Assembly: GCA_964427875.1 (NCBI GenBank)
Contig: CAYRVX010000025.1
Coordinates: 4,222-68,221, forward strand
DNA length: 64,000 nucleotides
Direction of reading: 5' to 3'
DNA from: CAYRVX01 sp964427875
Lineage (GTDB): Bacteria > Planctomycetota > Phycisphaerae > SM23-33
The position numbers and the translations under genes were made by a program. Under the pieces are notes generated by a model. The model did no database searches. It was not told the origin of the DNA and worked only from the letters and a program-made list of their open reading frames with translations. Positions 27,614-37,585 of this stretch are shown here, one piece after another. The stretch's first letter is position 1. Every line of letters starts with the position of its first letter.

Positions 27614-27752
27614 GGGGCGATCCACTCCCGGGCCGGTCCGAGTGATTGCGATGCCCAATCGGCTGCGGTACAAGAGGCTGTATTGGATTCCCGGTGGATT
27701 GTCAAGCAGCCGGCCGGGCGCTGAAACGCGAAAGCGAACAGACGGGCGAGCC

Positions 27753-29081
27753 ATGACGAATCAGACACTTGGACCCAGGATGGGCAGATGGGCGGCGGTC
27801 GTCGTCGGCGTGTGCGTGCTGGCCGGCGCGGCCGGGGGGGCGGAATACCACGTCGCGCCCGACGGCAAGCCGGACGCCGCGGGAACCGAGGCAGCGCCGT
27901 GGGACATTGTCTCGGCCCTGGAGGGCAAGCACGCCGTCAAGGGCGGAGACACGATCTGGATTTGCGGCGGAAAGTACAGATCGCAGCAAGCCTACGAACG
28001 CAAGGGCAGGGGCCTCGCGGTCAAGCTGGCCGGGACGAAGGGCAGGCCGATCCACGTCCGCGCGCACAAGGGCGAGCGGGTGATGATCGACGGCGGGCTG
28101 ACGGTCTCGGCCCCGAGCAGCTACGTGTGGCTGTGGGACCTGGAGATCACCGTCGCGCCGGACAAGGAGGTGTCGCGCGAGACGAAGACTTCCGGCTCGC
28201 ACCCGAGCGACCTGGCCGCACCGCTCGGCGGGCTCCAGGTCTACGCCGGCCAGGGGTGCAAGTTCATCAACCTGTACATCCACGACAACTTCGGCGGCGG
28301 CGTGGGCTGGTGGAAGGGCTCGACCGACAGCGAGGTCTACGGCTGCATCATCGTCAACAACGGCTGGAAGGGCCCCGACCGCTGCCACGGCCACTGCATC
28401 TACACGCAGAACGCCGAGGGCAACAAGACGATCTCCAACTGCATCATGACGACCCGGTGGGGCCGCGGACAGTACACGATGCACGCCTACGGATCCAGCC
28501 GGGCGTACGTGGATAACTTCGTGATCGAGGACAACATCGCCTACGACAAGGGGCCGTTTCTCGTCGGCGGGGGCCGGCCCAGCCGGAGTATCGTCGTCAG
28601 GAGAAACTACCTCCACAGGGTGCCGATGCGGATCGGCTACAACGCCCCGCACAACGAGGACTGCGAGGTTCGGGACAACGTCGTGGTAGGCGACGGGATC
28701 GCCATCAACCGGTACAGGAAGGTGGTCCTGCGGAACAACCTGATCCTCAGCGGGGGGCTGAGCTTTCGCACGTGCGAGAAGGTCGACCGAAGGGACAACC
28801 GCCAGGTGAAAGGGCCCCTGGCGCCCGAGGTGCGTGTCGTGCTCCTGCCGAACAGGTACGACCCGGCCCGCGCGAACCTTGCCGTCTTCAACATGACCAG
28901 CGCCCGACGCGTGGAGGTGAAGGTCGCGCCGTTCCTCAAGCCGGGCGAGGCGTTCCGCCTGATGGACCCGGAGGACTTCTTCGGCAAGCCGCTCCTGACG
29001 GGCGCCTGCAAGGGCGAGACGATTCCCCTGCCGATGACCGGAGGCTTCGCGGCGTTTGTGTTGCTGAAGGGCTCGCGTTGA
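27753..29081 (+). CDS. Secreted right-handed parallel beta-helix protein
   Basis: The 442-residue protein has a signal peptide (RWAAVVVGVCVLAGAAGGAE), then YHVAPDGKPDAAGTEAAPWD, a common opening of planctomycete beta-helix proteins. Repeating coils follow (IYTQNAEGNKTISNCI, FVIEDNIAYDKG, IVVRRNYLHRV, CEVRDNVVVGDGI). The fold is that of pectate-lyase-like polysaccharide-active enzymes. No catalytic motif could be assigned, so lyase, hydrolase or binding roles remain open. An alternative start lies at 27780. It lies upstream of a sugar ABC transporter, which suggests polysaccharide use. Confidence 0.75.
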   Translation: MTNQTLGPRMGRWAAVVVGVCVLAGAAGGAEYHVAPDGKPDAAGTEAAPWDIVSALEGKHAVKGGDTIWICGGKYRSQQAYERKGRGLAVKLAGTKGRPIHVRAHKGERVMIDGGLTVSAPSSYVWLWDLEITVAPDKEVSRETKTSGSHPSDLAAPLGGLQVYAGQGCKFINLYIHDNFGGGVGWWKGSTDSEVYGCIIVNNGWKGPDRCHGHCIYTQNAEGNKTISNCIMTTRWGRGQYTMHAYGSSRAYVDNFVIEDNIAYDKGPFLVGGGRPSRSIVVRRNYLHRVPMRIGYNAPHNEDCEVRDNVVVGDGIAINRYRKVVLRNNLILSGGLSFRTCEKVDRRDNRQVKGPLAPEVRVVLLPNRYDPARANLAVFNMTSARRVEVKVAPFLKPGEAFRLMDPEDFFGKPLLTGACKGETIPLPMTGGFAAFVLLKGSR

Positions 29082-29232
29082 CCCGGCACACGACGTCTTC
29101 CTTGCGCCAGACGCAGGCGAGAATCACAGGAACCCCTTGACCGCACGGCGCGCGCCGGAGACGCTGTAGGGAGATGGAAACGGCACCACGGACCGGCAGG
29201 TCGCAAGACTCGGTCAAGAGAAGGAGCAAGAC

Positions 29233-30222
29233 ATGACAGAGACCGGCGCGAGGTGGATCAGGGGGATTGCGTGTGTGATGCTGGCTGCCTGCTGCGGCCT
29301 GGTGGCCTCCTGCGGGGAAGAGGGATCGCAGAGCGGCGGGCAGGGCCAGGCGATCAAGACGGGCAAGATCGTGATGGGCTTTTCGCAGATCGGCTCGGAG
29401 AGCGACTGGCGGGCGGCCAACACCGTCTCGATCAAGGCCGAGGCGAAGAAGCGCGGCGTAGACCTGCGCTTCGCCGACGCCCAGCAGAAGCAGGAGAACC
29501 AGATCAAGGCCCTGCGGTCGTTCATCGCGCAGAGGGTGGACATCATCGCGTTCTCCCCGGTGGTGGAGACGGGCTGGGAGCCGGTGCTGCGTGAGATCGG
29601 CAAGGCGGGGATACCGGTGATCCTGACCGACCGGGGCGTGGACGTGACGGACCACTCGCTGTACGTGACGTTCGTCGGCTCGGACTTCGTCGAAGAGGGC
29701 CGCCGCGCCGCGAAGTGGTTCGTGGAGAACACCACGGGCCAGGTCCGCGTCTTCGAGCTGCGGGGCACGCCCGGGGCGTCCTGCGCGACCGACCGCAAGA
29801 AGGGCTTCGAGGAGGTCATCGCCGGGCACGATCGCGTCAAGATCGTCAAGTCCCAGGATGGCAACTTCGAGCGCGGAAGGGGCAAGGAGGTCATGGAGGC
29901 CTTCATCAAGACGAAGGAAGGCAAGGAGTTCAACGCGCTGTTCGCCCACAACGACGACATGGCGCTCGGGGCGATCCAGGCGATGAAGGAAGCGGGCCTC
30001 AAGCCGGGCGTGGACGTCAAGATCGTCTCCATCGACGCGGTCAAGGCGGCCTTCGAGGCCATGATCGCCGGCGAGCTGAACTGCACCGTCGAGTGCAACC
30101 CGCTGCTGGGGCCGCAGTTGTTCGACCTGGTCGAGGCCCTCATCAGGAAGCGCCTGGTCATCAAGGAAGGCGTGTACGACCAGTCGGTCGCCAAGGACCT
30201 GATCGGCACCCGCAAGTATTGA
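29233..30222 (+). CDS. ytfQ: Sugar ABC transporter substrate-binding lipoprotein (YtfQ-like)
   Basis: The 329-residue periplasmic-binding protein (type I, ribose/galactose family) has a lipobox LVASC near residue 27. The segments VMGFSQIGSESDWR, IAFSPVVETGWEPVLREI and NALFAHNDDMALGAIQAMKE match YtfQ, the galactofuranose-binding protein of E. coli. Four transporter genes follow in the ytfQRT-yjfF order. The start has AAGGAG upstream. Galactofuranose or galactose as substrate is inferred from family similarity. Confidence 0.88.
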   Translation: MTETGARWIRGIACVMLAACCGLVASCGEEGSQSGGQGQAIKTGKIVMGFSQIGSESDWRAANTVSIKAEAKKRGVDLRFADAQQKQENQIKALRSFIAQRVDIIAFSPVVETGWEPVLREIGKAGIPVILTDRGVDVTDHSLYVTFVGSDFVEEGRRAAKWFVENTTGQVRVFELRGTPGASCATDRKKGFEEVIAGHDRVKIVKSQDGNFERGRGKEVMEAFIKTKEGKEFNALFAHNDDMALGAIQAMKEAGLKPGVDVKIVSIDAVKAAFEAMIAGELNCTVECNPLLGPQLFDLVEALIRKRLVIKEGVYDQSVAKDLIGTRKY

Positions 30223-31760
30223 TGCCAGAACCGGCGGACAACGCACTCCTGGAGATGCGGGGCATCTCCAAGGCCTTTCCCGGTGTCCAGGCCCTGGAGG
30301 AGGTGGATTTCACCGTTCGCCGCGGCGAGGTCCACGCCCTGATGGGCGAGAACGGGGCCGGCAAGAGCACGCTGATCAAGATCGTCACGGGCGTCTACCG
30401 CCGGGACGTCGGCAGCGTCCGCTTCGATGGCTCGCCCATCGCGCCGCACTCTCCCATGGACGCCGAGGCGCTGGGAATCAGCACCGTCTACCAGGAGGTG
30501 AACCTGATTCCGCACCTGTCGGTGGCGGAGAACGTCTGCCTCGGCCGCCAGCCGATGCGGCTCGGGATGGTCCGCTGGCGGGCCATTCGCCGCCGCGCAA
30601 GGGCGGCCATGCGGCGCCTCGGCATCGACATCGACGTCTCCCAGGCCCTGTCGAGCTATTCCATCGCCGTCCAGCAACTGACGGCCATCGCCCGCGCGCT
30701 CGACGTGGACGCCAAGCTGCTGATCCTCGACGAGCCGACCAGCAGCCTCGACGAGAACGAGGTCGAGGAGCTCTTCGCCGTCATGCGGAGGCTCCGCGAC
30801 GAGCGCCTGGGCATCATCTTCATCACGCACTTTCTCGACCAGGTGTACCAGGTCTCGGACCGCATCACGGTGCTGAAGGACGGCCGGCTGGTTGGCGAGT
30901 ACGAGACGGCGCGGCTGCCGAAGCTGCACCTTGTGGGGCGGATGGTGGGCAAGGACCCGGCCGAGGTGGAGGCGATGTCGCACAGGCCTCTCGCGGCCGC
31001 GGCCGGCGAGCGCGAGGCCTTCGTTCGGACCGAAGGGCTCGGACGCACCGGCGCGGTCGCGCCGGTGGACATGACGATCGCCCGGGGCGAGGTCGTCGGC
31101 GTGGCGGGGCTGCTCGGCTCGGGCCGGACGGAACTGGCCCGGCTGCTCTTCGGGGTGGACAGGGCCACCTCCGGCCGCGTCACGGTCGGCGGGCGCCCCG
31201 TGCGCCTGCGAAGCCCGCGGGACGCCGTCCGCCTGGCCTTCGCGTTCACACCCGAGGACCGCAAGGTGGCCGGCATCATCCCGCACCTGTCGGTGCGGGA
31301 GAACATCGTCCTGGCCCTCCAGGCCAGCCGGGGCGCCTTTCGGACGCTGCCGCGGAAGAGGCAACTGGAGATCGCCGAGAGGTTCATCGGGGCCCTGGAC
31401 ATCCGGACGGCCGGCGTCGAGCAGGCGGCCGAGGACCTCAGCGGCGGAAACCAGCAGAAGGTCCTTCTGGCCCGCTGGCTGGCGACCGAGCCGCGTCTGC
31501 TGATCCTCGACGAGCCGACCCGGGGCATCGACGTCGGCGCCAAGGCCGAGGTCGAGAGGCTCATCGCCAGGCTTCGCGATCAGGGCATCGCCATCCTGTT
31601 TATCAGCTCGGAGCTGGAGGAGGTGGTCCGCGCCAGCCAGCGCGTCGTCGTCCTTCGCGACCGCGCGAAGGTGGGCGAGCTCGTCGCCGACCGGATCAGC
31701 GAACAGGCAATCATGCGGATCATAGCGAGGCATGAAGATGGCGGCCAGGGCCAGACCTGA
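30222..31760 (+). CDS. ytfR: Sugar ABC transporter ATPase with two nucleotide-binding domains (YtfR-like)
   Basis: The 512-residue protein is a tandem ATPase of the RbsA/MglA/YtfR type. Domain 1 (1-240) has Walker A GENGAGKST and Walker B LLILDEPTSSLDENE but a degenerate signature (SSYSIAVQQLTAIAR). Domain 2 (about 260-505) lacks a normal Walker A (GLLGSGRTE) but has signature LSGGNQQKVLLARWL and LLILDEPTRGIDVG. This asymmetry is usual for the family. The start codon overlaps the ytfQ stop (TGATG). The frame is open upstream inside ytfQ. Confidence 0.93.
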   Translation: MPEPADNALLEMRGISKAFPGVQALEEVDFTVRRGEVHALMGENGAGKSTLIKIVTGVYRRDVGSVRFDGSPIAPHSPMDAEALGISTVYQEVNLIPHLSVAENVCLGRQPMRLGMVRWRAIRRRARAAMRRLGIDIDVSQALSSYSIAVQQLTAIARALDVDAKLLILDEPTSSLDENEVEELFAVMRRLRDERLGIIFITHFLDQVYQVSDRITVLKDGRLVGEYETARLPKLHLVGRMVGKDPAEVEAMSHRPLAAAAGEREAFVRTEGLGRTGAVAPVDMTIARGEVVGVAGLLGSGRTELARLLFGVDRATSGRVTVGGRPVRLRSPRDAVRLAFAFTPEDRKVAGIIPHLSVRENIVLALQASRGAFRTLPRKRQLEIAERFIGALDIRTAGVEQAAEDLSGGNQQKVLLARWLATEPRLLILDEPTRGIDVGAKAEVERLIARLRDQGIAILFISSELEEVVRASQRVVVLRDRAKVGELVADRISEQAIMRIIARHEDGGQGQT

Positions 31761-32796
31761 CCGGCTGGGCGGTGCGTGGCTGGCCAAGCTGCTCTGGCCC
31801 GTGGTCGCCCTTGCGCTGCTGGGGCTGTTCAACCTGCTGTTCACGGAGCGGTTCTTCAGCCTGGAATGGAAGGAGGGGCACCTCTTCGGCGTGCCGGTCG
31901 ATATCCTCAAGAACGGCTCGCTCGTGATGCTGCTGAGCCTGGGCATGACGCTCGTGATCGCCACGGGCGGCGTGGACCTTTCGGTCGGGGCGGTGATGGC
32001 CATCTCCGGGGCCGTGGCGGCCGGCCTGGTCGAGCTGGGAGGCGTGCCGCTTCCTCTGCTTCTTGGCGCGGCCCTCGGCGTTTGCCTGATCGCCGGGGCG
32101 TGGAACGGCCTGCTGGTGGCCGTGTTCCGGGTCCAGCCGCTGGTGGCCACGCTCGTGCTGATGGTCGCCGGCAGGGGGGTCGCCATGCTCATCACCGAGG
32201 GGCGGCGGATCACCATCCAGAGGCAGTACGCCGCCTACGATCAGTTCGTCTTCATCGGCAACGGCTTTCTATTCTACGTGCCGCTGGCGGTGACGATCGT
32301 GGCGGTCATGCTGCTGCTGACGGTGCTCGTGACGCGCAAGACCGCCGCGGGGATGTTCGTCGAGTCGGTGGGTGACAACGACACGGCCAGCCGGTACGCC
32401 GGCGTGAACGCGCGGGCGGTGAAGTGGGCGGTCTACACGTTTTCCGGGCTGTGCGCGGGCATCGCGGGGCTGATCTACACCTCGAACATCCGGACGGCGG
32501 ACCCCAGCAAGACGGGCATGTACCTGGAGCTGGACGCGATCATGGCCGTCGTCATCGGCGGCACGGCGCTCACGGGCGGGCGGTTCTACCTGCTGGGGTC
32601 CATCGTCGGGGCGCTGCTGATCCAGACGCTGCACACCAGCATGCTGATGCACGGGCTGAGCAGCGATGAGGCGCTGGTCCCCAAGGCCCTGGTGGTCGTG
32701 AGCGTCTGCCTGCTCCAGTCGGCGGAGTTTCGCCGGCGCGTTTCGAGGTTGTGGCTGCCGCTGGGACGGCTGGTTGGCCGGAGGGCGGCGCGATGA
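31732..32796 (+). CDS. ytfT: Sugar ABC transporter permease (YtfT-like)
   Basis: The 354-residue BPD_transp_2 permease has about nine or ten membrane helices, with GMTLVIATGGVDLSVGAVMA and VVIGGTALTGGRFYLLGSIV as family signatures. It forms the membrane channel with the next permease. It overlaps ytfR by 29 bp; an internal ATG at 31738 is an equally good start. It overlaps the next gene by ATGA. Confidence 0.92.
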   Translation: MKMAARARPDRLGGAWLAKLLWPVVALALLGLFNLLFTERFFSLEWKEGHLFGVPVDILKNGSLVMLLSLGMTLVIATGGVDLSVGAVMAISGAVAAGLVELGGVPLPLLLGAALGVCLIAGAWNGLLVAVFRVQPLVATLVLMVAGRGVAMLITEGRRITIQRQYAAYDQFVFIGNGFLFYVPLAVTIVAVMLLLTVLVTRKTAAGMFVESVGDNDTASRYAGVNARAVKWAVYTFSGLCAGIAGLIYTSNIRTADPSKTGMYLELDAIMAVVIGGTALTGGRFYLLGSIVGALLIQTLHTSMLMHGLSSDEALVPKALVVVSVCLLQSAEFRRRVSRLWLPLGRLVGRRAAR

Positions 32797-33917
32797 GACT
32801 CCGGATCGACGCGAAGTACATCCCCGTTCTGGCCAGCGCCGCCGTGCTGGTGGTGCTGTACGCCGGCGGGTGCGTCGCCTTCGGCCGGAGGGGCTTCACG
32901 GAACTGCGCGTGATCACGAACCTCTTCCGCGACGAGAACGCCGTGCTGGGCATCGCGGCGATCGGGGCCACTTTCGTCATCCTCTCCGGCGGGATCGACC
33001 TGTCCGTCGGGTCCATCGTGGGTCTCACCAGCATCCTGATCGCCACGCTGACGTTCGATCCGGCGCTGGATCCGCGGGTCGTCGGACACGTCAGCGAGGC
33101 CCTGCCGCACGGCCTCCATCCCCTGGTCGCCATCGCCGTTGCGCTGGCCTTCGGGGCCATGTTCGGGGCGGTCATGGGATGTTTGATCCACTTCTTCAAG
33201 CTCCCGCCGTTCCTGGTGACGCTCGGCGGGCTGTTCTTCGCCCGCGGCATGGCGTTCCTGATCAAGTCGGAATCGCTGGGCATCAAGCACCCCTTCTACC
33301 GCCGGAGCGTCCAGGAGGACCTCAGGATCGCCCTGACGCAGCAGGTGGACCTGCCCTTTACGGTCTTCTGCTTCCTGGCGCTGTTCGCGGCGGGGCTGTA
33401 CGTGGCGCACCTGCGGCGCTTCGGGCGGAACGTCTACGCCATCGGCGGCGACGAGGGCTCCGCGAGGCTCATGGGCCTGCCCGTGAGGAGAACGAAGATC
33501 CTGGTCTACACCTTTGCGGGCTTCTGCTCGGCCTCGGCGGGTGTGGTCTATACGTTCGCCGTCTCGAAGGGCGACCCGCTCAACGCCGGGATGGGCCTGG
33601 AGCTCGACGCCATCGCCTCGACGGTCATCGGCGGGACGCTGCTGTCGGGGGGCGTGGGGTTCCTGGCGGGGACGCTCATGGGCGTGCTGATCTTCGGGCT
33701 CATCCAGACGCTGATCAACTTCCAGGGCAGCCTCAGCGCCTGGTGGACGCGAATCGCCGTCGGGGCGCTCGTCCTGCTTTTCCTCCTGCTCCAGAACTTT
33801 GTCTCGGCCGCGTCGCGGCGAACGGCAAGGCGCCGGGCCGCCGCCCCGTCCGGCGGAGGCGGACGCCTCAGACCGCCACGAGGACAGGCTCCCCGAAGCG
33901 CTGGGCAATCTCGATGA
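32793..33917 (+). CDS. yjfF: Sugar ABC transporter permease (YjfF-like)
   Basis: The 374-residue second BPD_transp_2 permease has GATFVILSGGIDLSVGSIVG and STVIGGTLLSGGVGFLAGTL. An unusually long Arg/Ala/Gly-rich cytoplasmic tail (after about residue 345) runs 50 bp into the 3' end of the convergent HD-GYP gene. The four transporter genes form one overlapping operon. Confidence 0.92.
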   Translation: MRLRIDAKYIPVLASAAVLVVLYAGGCVAFGRRGFTELRVITNLFRDENAVLGIAAIGATFVILSGGIDLSVGSIVGLTSILIATLTFDPALDPRVVGHVSEALPHGLHPLVAIAVALAFGAMFGAVMGCLIHFFKLPPFLVTLGGLFFARGMAFLIKSESLGIKHPFYRRSVQEDLRIALTQQVDLPFTVFCFLALFAAGLYVAHLRRFGRNVYAIGGDEGSARLMGLPVRRTKILVYTFAGFCSASAGVVYTFAVSKGDPLNAGMGLELDAIASTVIGGTLLSGGVGFLAGTLMGVLIFGLIQTLINFQGSLSAWWTRIAVGALVLLFLLLQNFVSAASRRTARRRAAAPSGGGGRLRPPRGQAPRSAGQSR

Positions 33918-34884
33918 ACCGGTCTTCCATTTCGAGGAAGGCGGCCACGAGATCCGGGTCGAAGTGGCTCCCCGATTCCTCGACGATGATCGACTTGGAC
34001 ACCTCGTGGCTGAAGGCGTTCTTATAGACGCGCTTGGTGGTCAGGGCGTCGTAGACGTCGGCCAGCGCGGCGACCCGGCCGCAAAGGGGAATGTCCTCTC
34101 CCGCCAGGCCCGCGGGGTAGCCGCTGCCGTCGAATCGCTCGTGATGGGTGACCGCGATATCCCTCGCCATGCGAAGGAAGCTCGCGTCGGGGAACTCCCT
34201 CAGCGCCCCGTCAAGCGTTTCGGCCCCCACCGTCGTGTGGGTCTTCATGATCTCGAACTCGCGGTCGCTGAGGCGGCCGGGCTTCAGGAGCACGCAGTCC
34301 GGGACGCCCAGTTTCCCGATGTCATGCAGGGGGCTCGTCAGGTAGATCATCCTGGCATAGTCGACGTCCCTCGGGTATCCGGGCTTCCTCTGCTCGGCGA
34401 GGCGCTCGACCAGGAGGCGGCAGTAGCTGCGCACCCGTTCCAGGTGGGCGCCGGTTTCGGGGTCGCGGGACTCGGCGAGCTTGGCCATGGAGAATATGGC
34501 CAGGTCACGGGTCTCCAGCGCCAGAACGCGCTGCCCCGCCCGCACGCGAGCTCCCAGCTCGCCCGGATGGAAGGGCTTGGCAATGAAGTCGTCCGCCCCC
34601 GCGGAGATGCCCTCGATCGTCTCTTCGGTCGTGTCGTGGCACGTGACGATGATGATGTAGACGTACCCGTGGTGCTCCTCCGCGCGGATCGCCCGGCACA
34701 GCTCCAGGCCGTCCATCTGGGGCATCTCCCAGTCCGTGATCACCATGCGGACCTGGCCGGCCCGAAGGACGTCGAGGGCTTCCCGGCCGTTGGCGGCGCT
34801 GAGCACTTCGTGGCCCTCCCGCCTGAGGGCCAGATCGAGCGTCTCCAGGGCCACTTCGTTATCGTCAACGATCAATATCTTCAT
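33868..34884 (-). CDS. Response regulator with HD-GYP cyclic-di-GMP phosphodiesterase domain
   Basis: The 338-residue protein has an N-terminal receiver domain (ILIVDDNEVA; phospho-acceptor Asp in MVITDWEMPQMDG; Lys in AKPFHP) and an HD-GYP domain (about 135-335) with HDIGKLGVPD and HHERFDGSGYPAGLAGEDIP. HD-GYP enzymes hydrolyse cyclic-di-GMP. The start at 34884 has GGAGG 6 bp upstream. It is translationally coupled to the hybrid kinase (TCAT overlap), so that kinase probably phosphorylates it. Divergent from the pilus cluster. Confidence 0.92.
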   Translation of the reverse strand: MKILIVDDNEVALETLDLALRREGHEVLSAANGREALDVLRAGQVRMVITDWEMPQMDGLELCRAIRAEEHHGYVYIIIVTCHDTTEETIEGISAGADDFIAKPFHPGELGARVRAGQRVLALETRDLAIFSMAKLAESRDPETGAHLERVRSYCRLLVERLAEQRKPGYPRDVDYARMIYLTSPLHDIGKLGVPDCVLLKPGRLSDREFEIMKTHTTVGAETLDGALREFPDASFLRMARDIAVTHHERFDGSGYPAGLAGEDIPLCGRVAALADVYDALTTKRVYKNAFSHEVSKSIIVEESGSHFDPDLVAAFLEMEDRFIEIAQRFGEPVLVAV

Positions 34885-37256
34885 CTTACACCTCCGGCAT
34901 CCCCGGCGAGCGCCGGGGTATCGTGTTCTCGGTCGGCTCCCCCCTGCGGCAGGTAGGCCAGGAGACGTTCCAGCTCCTCCTGTATCCTCTGGAGGCACTC
35001 CTCGGCCCCGTGGAGGTCGCCGGATCGCCCAAGCTGTTCCAAGTCGCTGGCCGCCTCGCGAAGGGCCGGCGCGAAGATATTGGCCGCCGAGCCCTTCATG
35101 CTGTGCGCGACGAAGGCGATCTTCTCGCGGTCCTGCGTCCGCACGGCCTCCTTGAGGCCCTCCATGTCCTGGCGTGCCCTCTTGCGGAACTTGCCGAGGA
35201 TTCTCTCGACGAACTCCTCCTCGCCGCCGGTTCGGCTGCGCAGCGTATCCAGGTCGAGGGGGGCGGGCTGGTCCGCGGGAAGCGGCCCGGCGGGCGGGCC
35301 GTCGGCCACGTCGGCCGCCGCCGGGGCTTCCGGCTGCTGGGGCTGCGGCGCCGCGGCCTCAGGAAGCCCCTCGGCCGGGGAGAGCCACGAATCCAGCACC
35401 GCCGCCAGTTGCTCGAGCTGAATCGGCTTGGCGAGGTAGTCGTCCATTCCCGCGTTGATGCACCGTTCTCGATCCCCCCTGATGGCGTTGGCGGTAAGGG
35501 CGACGATCGGAAGGTGCCCGTCCCGGCCGCCGAGGACCTTGCTTTCCTTTTCGTGTTGGCGAATCACCCGGGTGGCGTCGAAGCCGTGCATCTCGGGCAT
35601 CTCGCAGTCCATGAGGACCAGATCGTACGGCTGCCTGAGGACGGCCTCGACGGCGAGCTTGCCGTTCTCGACGACGTCGCAGCGGCAGCCCACGCCTTTC
35701 AGCAGTCCGAGCGCCACCTCCTGGTTGACCTCGTTGTCCTCGGCGAGGAGGATTCTCGCGCCCTTCTTTCGGATTTTCGGGCGCGGTTTCGGCCGCTCGG
35801 CCGATGTGCCCTGTTCCCCGGGCCGGCTGTGCGGTACGGCAAGGGAGGACGGCATGGCCGCCATCACCGCGTCGAACAGCAGCGACTGTCTGACCGGCTT
35901 GGTCAGGCAGCCGACGAGGCCGTACGCCTTGATCTCCGGAAGGGCCGGCTGATCCGTCATGGAGGTCAGCATGATCAGGGCCGTGTCTTTGAGCTTGCTG
36001 CTGGACTTGATCGACCTCGCCAGGTCGAGGCCGTTGATCCCGGGCATGTTCATGTCCAGAATCGCCAGGGAGAACGGCTCGCCCGCCGCGGCCGCCTTGT
36101 AGAGCAGCTTCAGGGCGCTCTCCCCGTCGGCCGCGGTCTCGGCGGAAATGCCCCAGCTCGCCAACTGGCTGCTGAGAACGTCGCGGTTGGTGAAGTTGTC
36201 GTCCACGGCCAGCACGCGCAGCGATCCAAGGTCAGCGGATTCCTGCGTTCGCGGCGGCGTGTCCTGGCGCTGGCCGCGCTTCTCGAACCGGGCGGTGAAC
36301 CAGAACGTCGAGCCCTGGCCGGGCTCGCTGGCCACGCCGATCTCGCCGCCCATCATCTCGGCCAGACGCTTGGCGATCGCCAGGCCCAGGCCGGTCCCGC
36401 CCCACTGCCGCCCGTCGGAAGAGTGGATCTGCGAGAACTGCTCGAACAGCAGGTACAAGCGGTCCTTGGGGATGCCGATTCCGGTGTCCTTTACGACAAA
36501 CCGGACGATGACCTGGTTGGCGAGGTCCCGGTCCAGCAGCGCCTCGACCGTGACTTCGCCCTCGTCGGTGAACTTGATGGCGTTGTTGATCAGGTTGATG
36601 AGGACGCGGCGCAGCTTGTCCGAGTCGCCCCGCACGTAATCGGGCACGTCGGGCCCGATGCGGCAGGTCAGTTCCAGCTGCTTGTCCTCGGCCTTCTTGC
36701 TGAGCAGCTCCGCCACGTCCTCGACGGTGGTCCAGAGGTCCATATCGCCGTAGACCAGTTCCATTCTCCCGGCCTCGATCTTGGAGAAGTCCAGGATGTC
36801 GTTGATCAGGTCCAGGAGGGCGTCGGCCGAGGACCGGGCGACCCGGGCGTAGTGCGCCTGTTTCTCGTCGAGCGGGGTGCCCTGGAGCAGTTGGAGCATG
36901 CCGATCACGCCGTTCATCGGCGTGCGGATCTCGTGGCTCATCTTCGCGAGGAACCGGCTCTTGGCGCGGTTGGCGGCTTCGGCGGCCTCCTTGGCCCGGC
37001 GCAGCTCGTCCTCGTACCGCCGGCTCTTGCGGAGCATGATCTCCGCATAGATGCCAAACGCCACCAGCACGACCACGAACAGCAGCGGCCCGGACATCTC
37101 GTGCAGGCGGCGGCCGAAGAGCTGATCGAACAGGTCGCCTCGCTGAAAGGCGAAGACGTGCACGATGGCCTCGACCAGCCAGAACAGCACGGCGATCATG
37201 ATCCCTCGCGTGACCAGAGACCCCGCACTGCGCCTCCCTTTTGTCGCCTCGCTCAT
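34881..37256 (-). CDS. Hybrid sensor histidine kinase (TM-HisKA-HATPase-REC-REC-Hpt)
   Basis: The 791-residue BarA-like kinase has two membrane helices (about 18-36 and 56-74) with only a short loop between, then a coiled coil and HisKA with H108 in MSHEIRTPMNG. HATPase has VLINLINNAIKFTDEG and GGTGLGLAI. Two receivers follow (AVDDNFTN / LAILDMNMPG and LLAEDNEVN / LVLMDCEMPE), and a C-terminal Hpt with His in AHSMKGSAANI. It lacks a recognisable sensor domain, so the signal may be membrane-borne. The start at 37256 has GGAGAG. The frame is open for 98 more codons of basic, low-complexity sequence that is unlikely to be coding. Confidence 0.92.
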   Translation of the reverse strand: MSEATKGRRSAGSLVTRGIMIAVLFWLVEAIVHVFAFQRGDLFDQLFGRRLHEMSGPLLFVVVLVAFGIYAEIMLRKSRRYEDELRRAKEAAEAANRAKSRFLAKMSHEIRTPMNGVIGMLQLLQGTPLDEKQAHYARVARSSADALLDLINDILDFSKIEAGRMELVYGDMDLWTTVEDVAELLSKKAEDKQLELTCRIGPDVPDYVRGDSDKLRRVLINLINNAIKFTDEGEVTVEALLDRDLANQVIVRFVVKDTGIGIPKDRLYLLFEQFSQIHSSDGRQWGGTGLGLAIAKRLAEMMGGEIGVASEPGQGSTFWFTARFEKRGQRQDTPPRTQESADLGSLRVLAVDDNFTNRDVLSSQLASWGISAETAADGESALKLLYKAAAAGEPFSLAILDMNMPGINGLDLARSIKSSSKLKDTALIMLTSMTDQPALPEIKAYGLVGCLTKPVRQSLLFDAVMAAMPSSLAVPHSRPGEQGTSAERPKPRPKIRKKGARILLAEDNEVNQEVALGLLKGVGCRCDVVENGKLAVEAVLRQPYDLVLMDCEMPEMHGFDATRVIRQHEKESKVLGGRDGHLPIVALTANAIRGDRERCINAGMDDYLAKPIQLEQLAAVLDSWLSPAEGLPEAAAPQPQQPEAPAAADVADGPPAGPLPADQPAPLDLDTLRSRTGGEEEFVERILGKFRKRARQDMEGLKEAVRTQDREKIAFVAHSMKGSAANIFAPALREAASDLEQLGRSGDLHGAEECLQRIQEELERLLAYLPQGGADREHDTPALAGDAGGVR

Positions 37257-37585
37257 CTCTCCGTCCCGTTTCGGTGCCTGCTCTTCAGCCGGCGGTCGCA
37301 GGCGCCACGCGCATTTCCTCCGGAGGCGTCCGCCGGCTGCTGCCGCCGGCCGGCGGCTCTTCGCGCGGCGCCGGGCCGTCCGGCCCGGACCCGCGGCGTT
37401 AGAGCCTATCGACATACTTGCCCGCGCGCTTGAGTAAGCCCGGGTCCTTTTGCCGGCGGGCGCTTTTCCTGACGCACCGGGCGGTTGCGTATCGTAAATT
37501 CCCCATGAATTGCGAAAAGAGGGCCAAAAAAAGGAGGAGTTTCCGTTCACTACTCATGGCGAACCCAGGCTCGAGGACCCATCAT

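Noticed and set aside
29136..29170. TTGACC with TGTAGG as a promoter for the sugar transporter operon
   Set aside because: Spacing is over 20 bp and the -10 box is poor.
29214..32216. A 1000-codon open frame on the reverse strand opposite the sugar transporter genes
   Set aside because: It mirrors ytfQ/ytfR codons; in G+C-rich DNA the antisense frame of strongly biased genes stays open. No domain resemblance, low-complexity composition.
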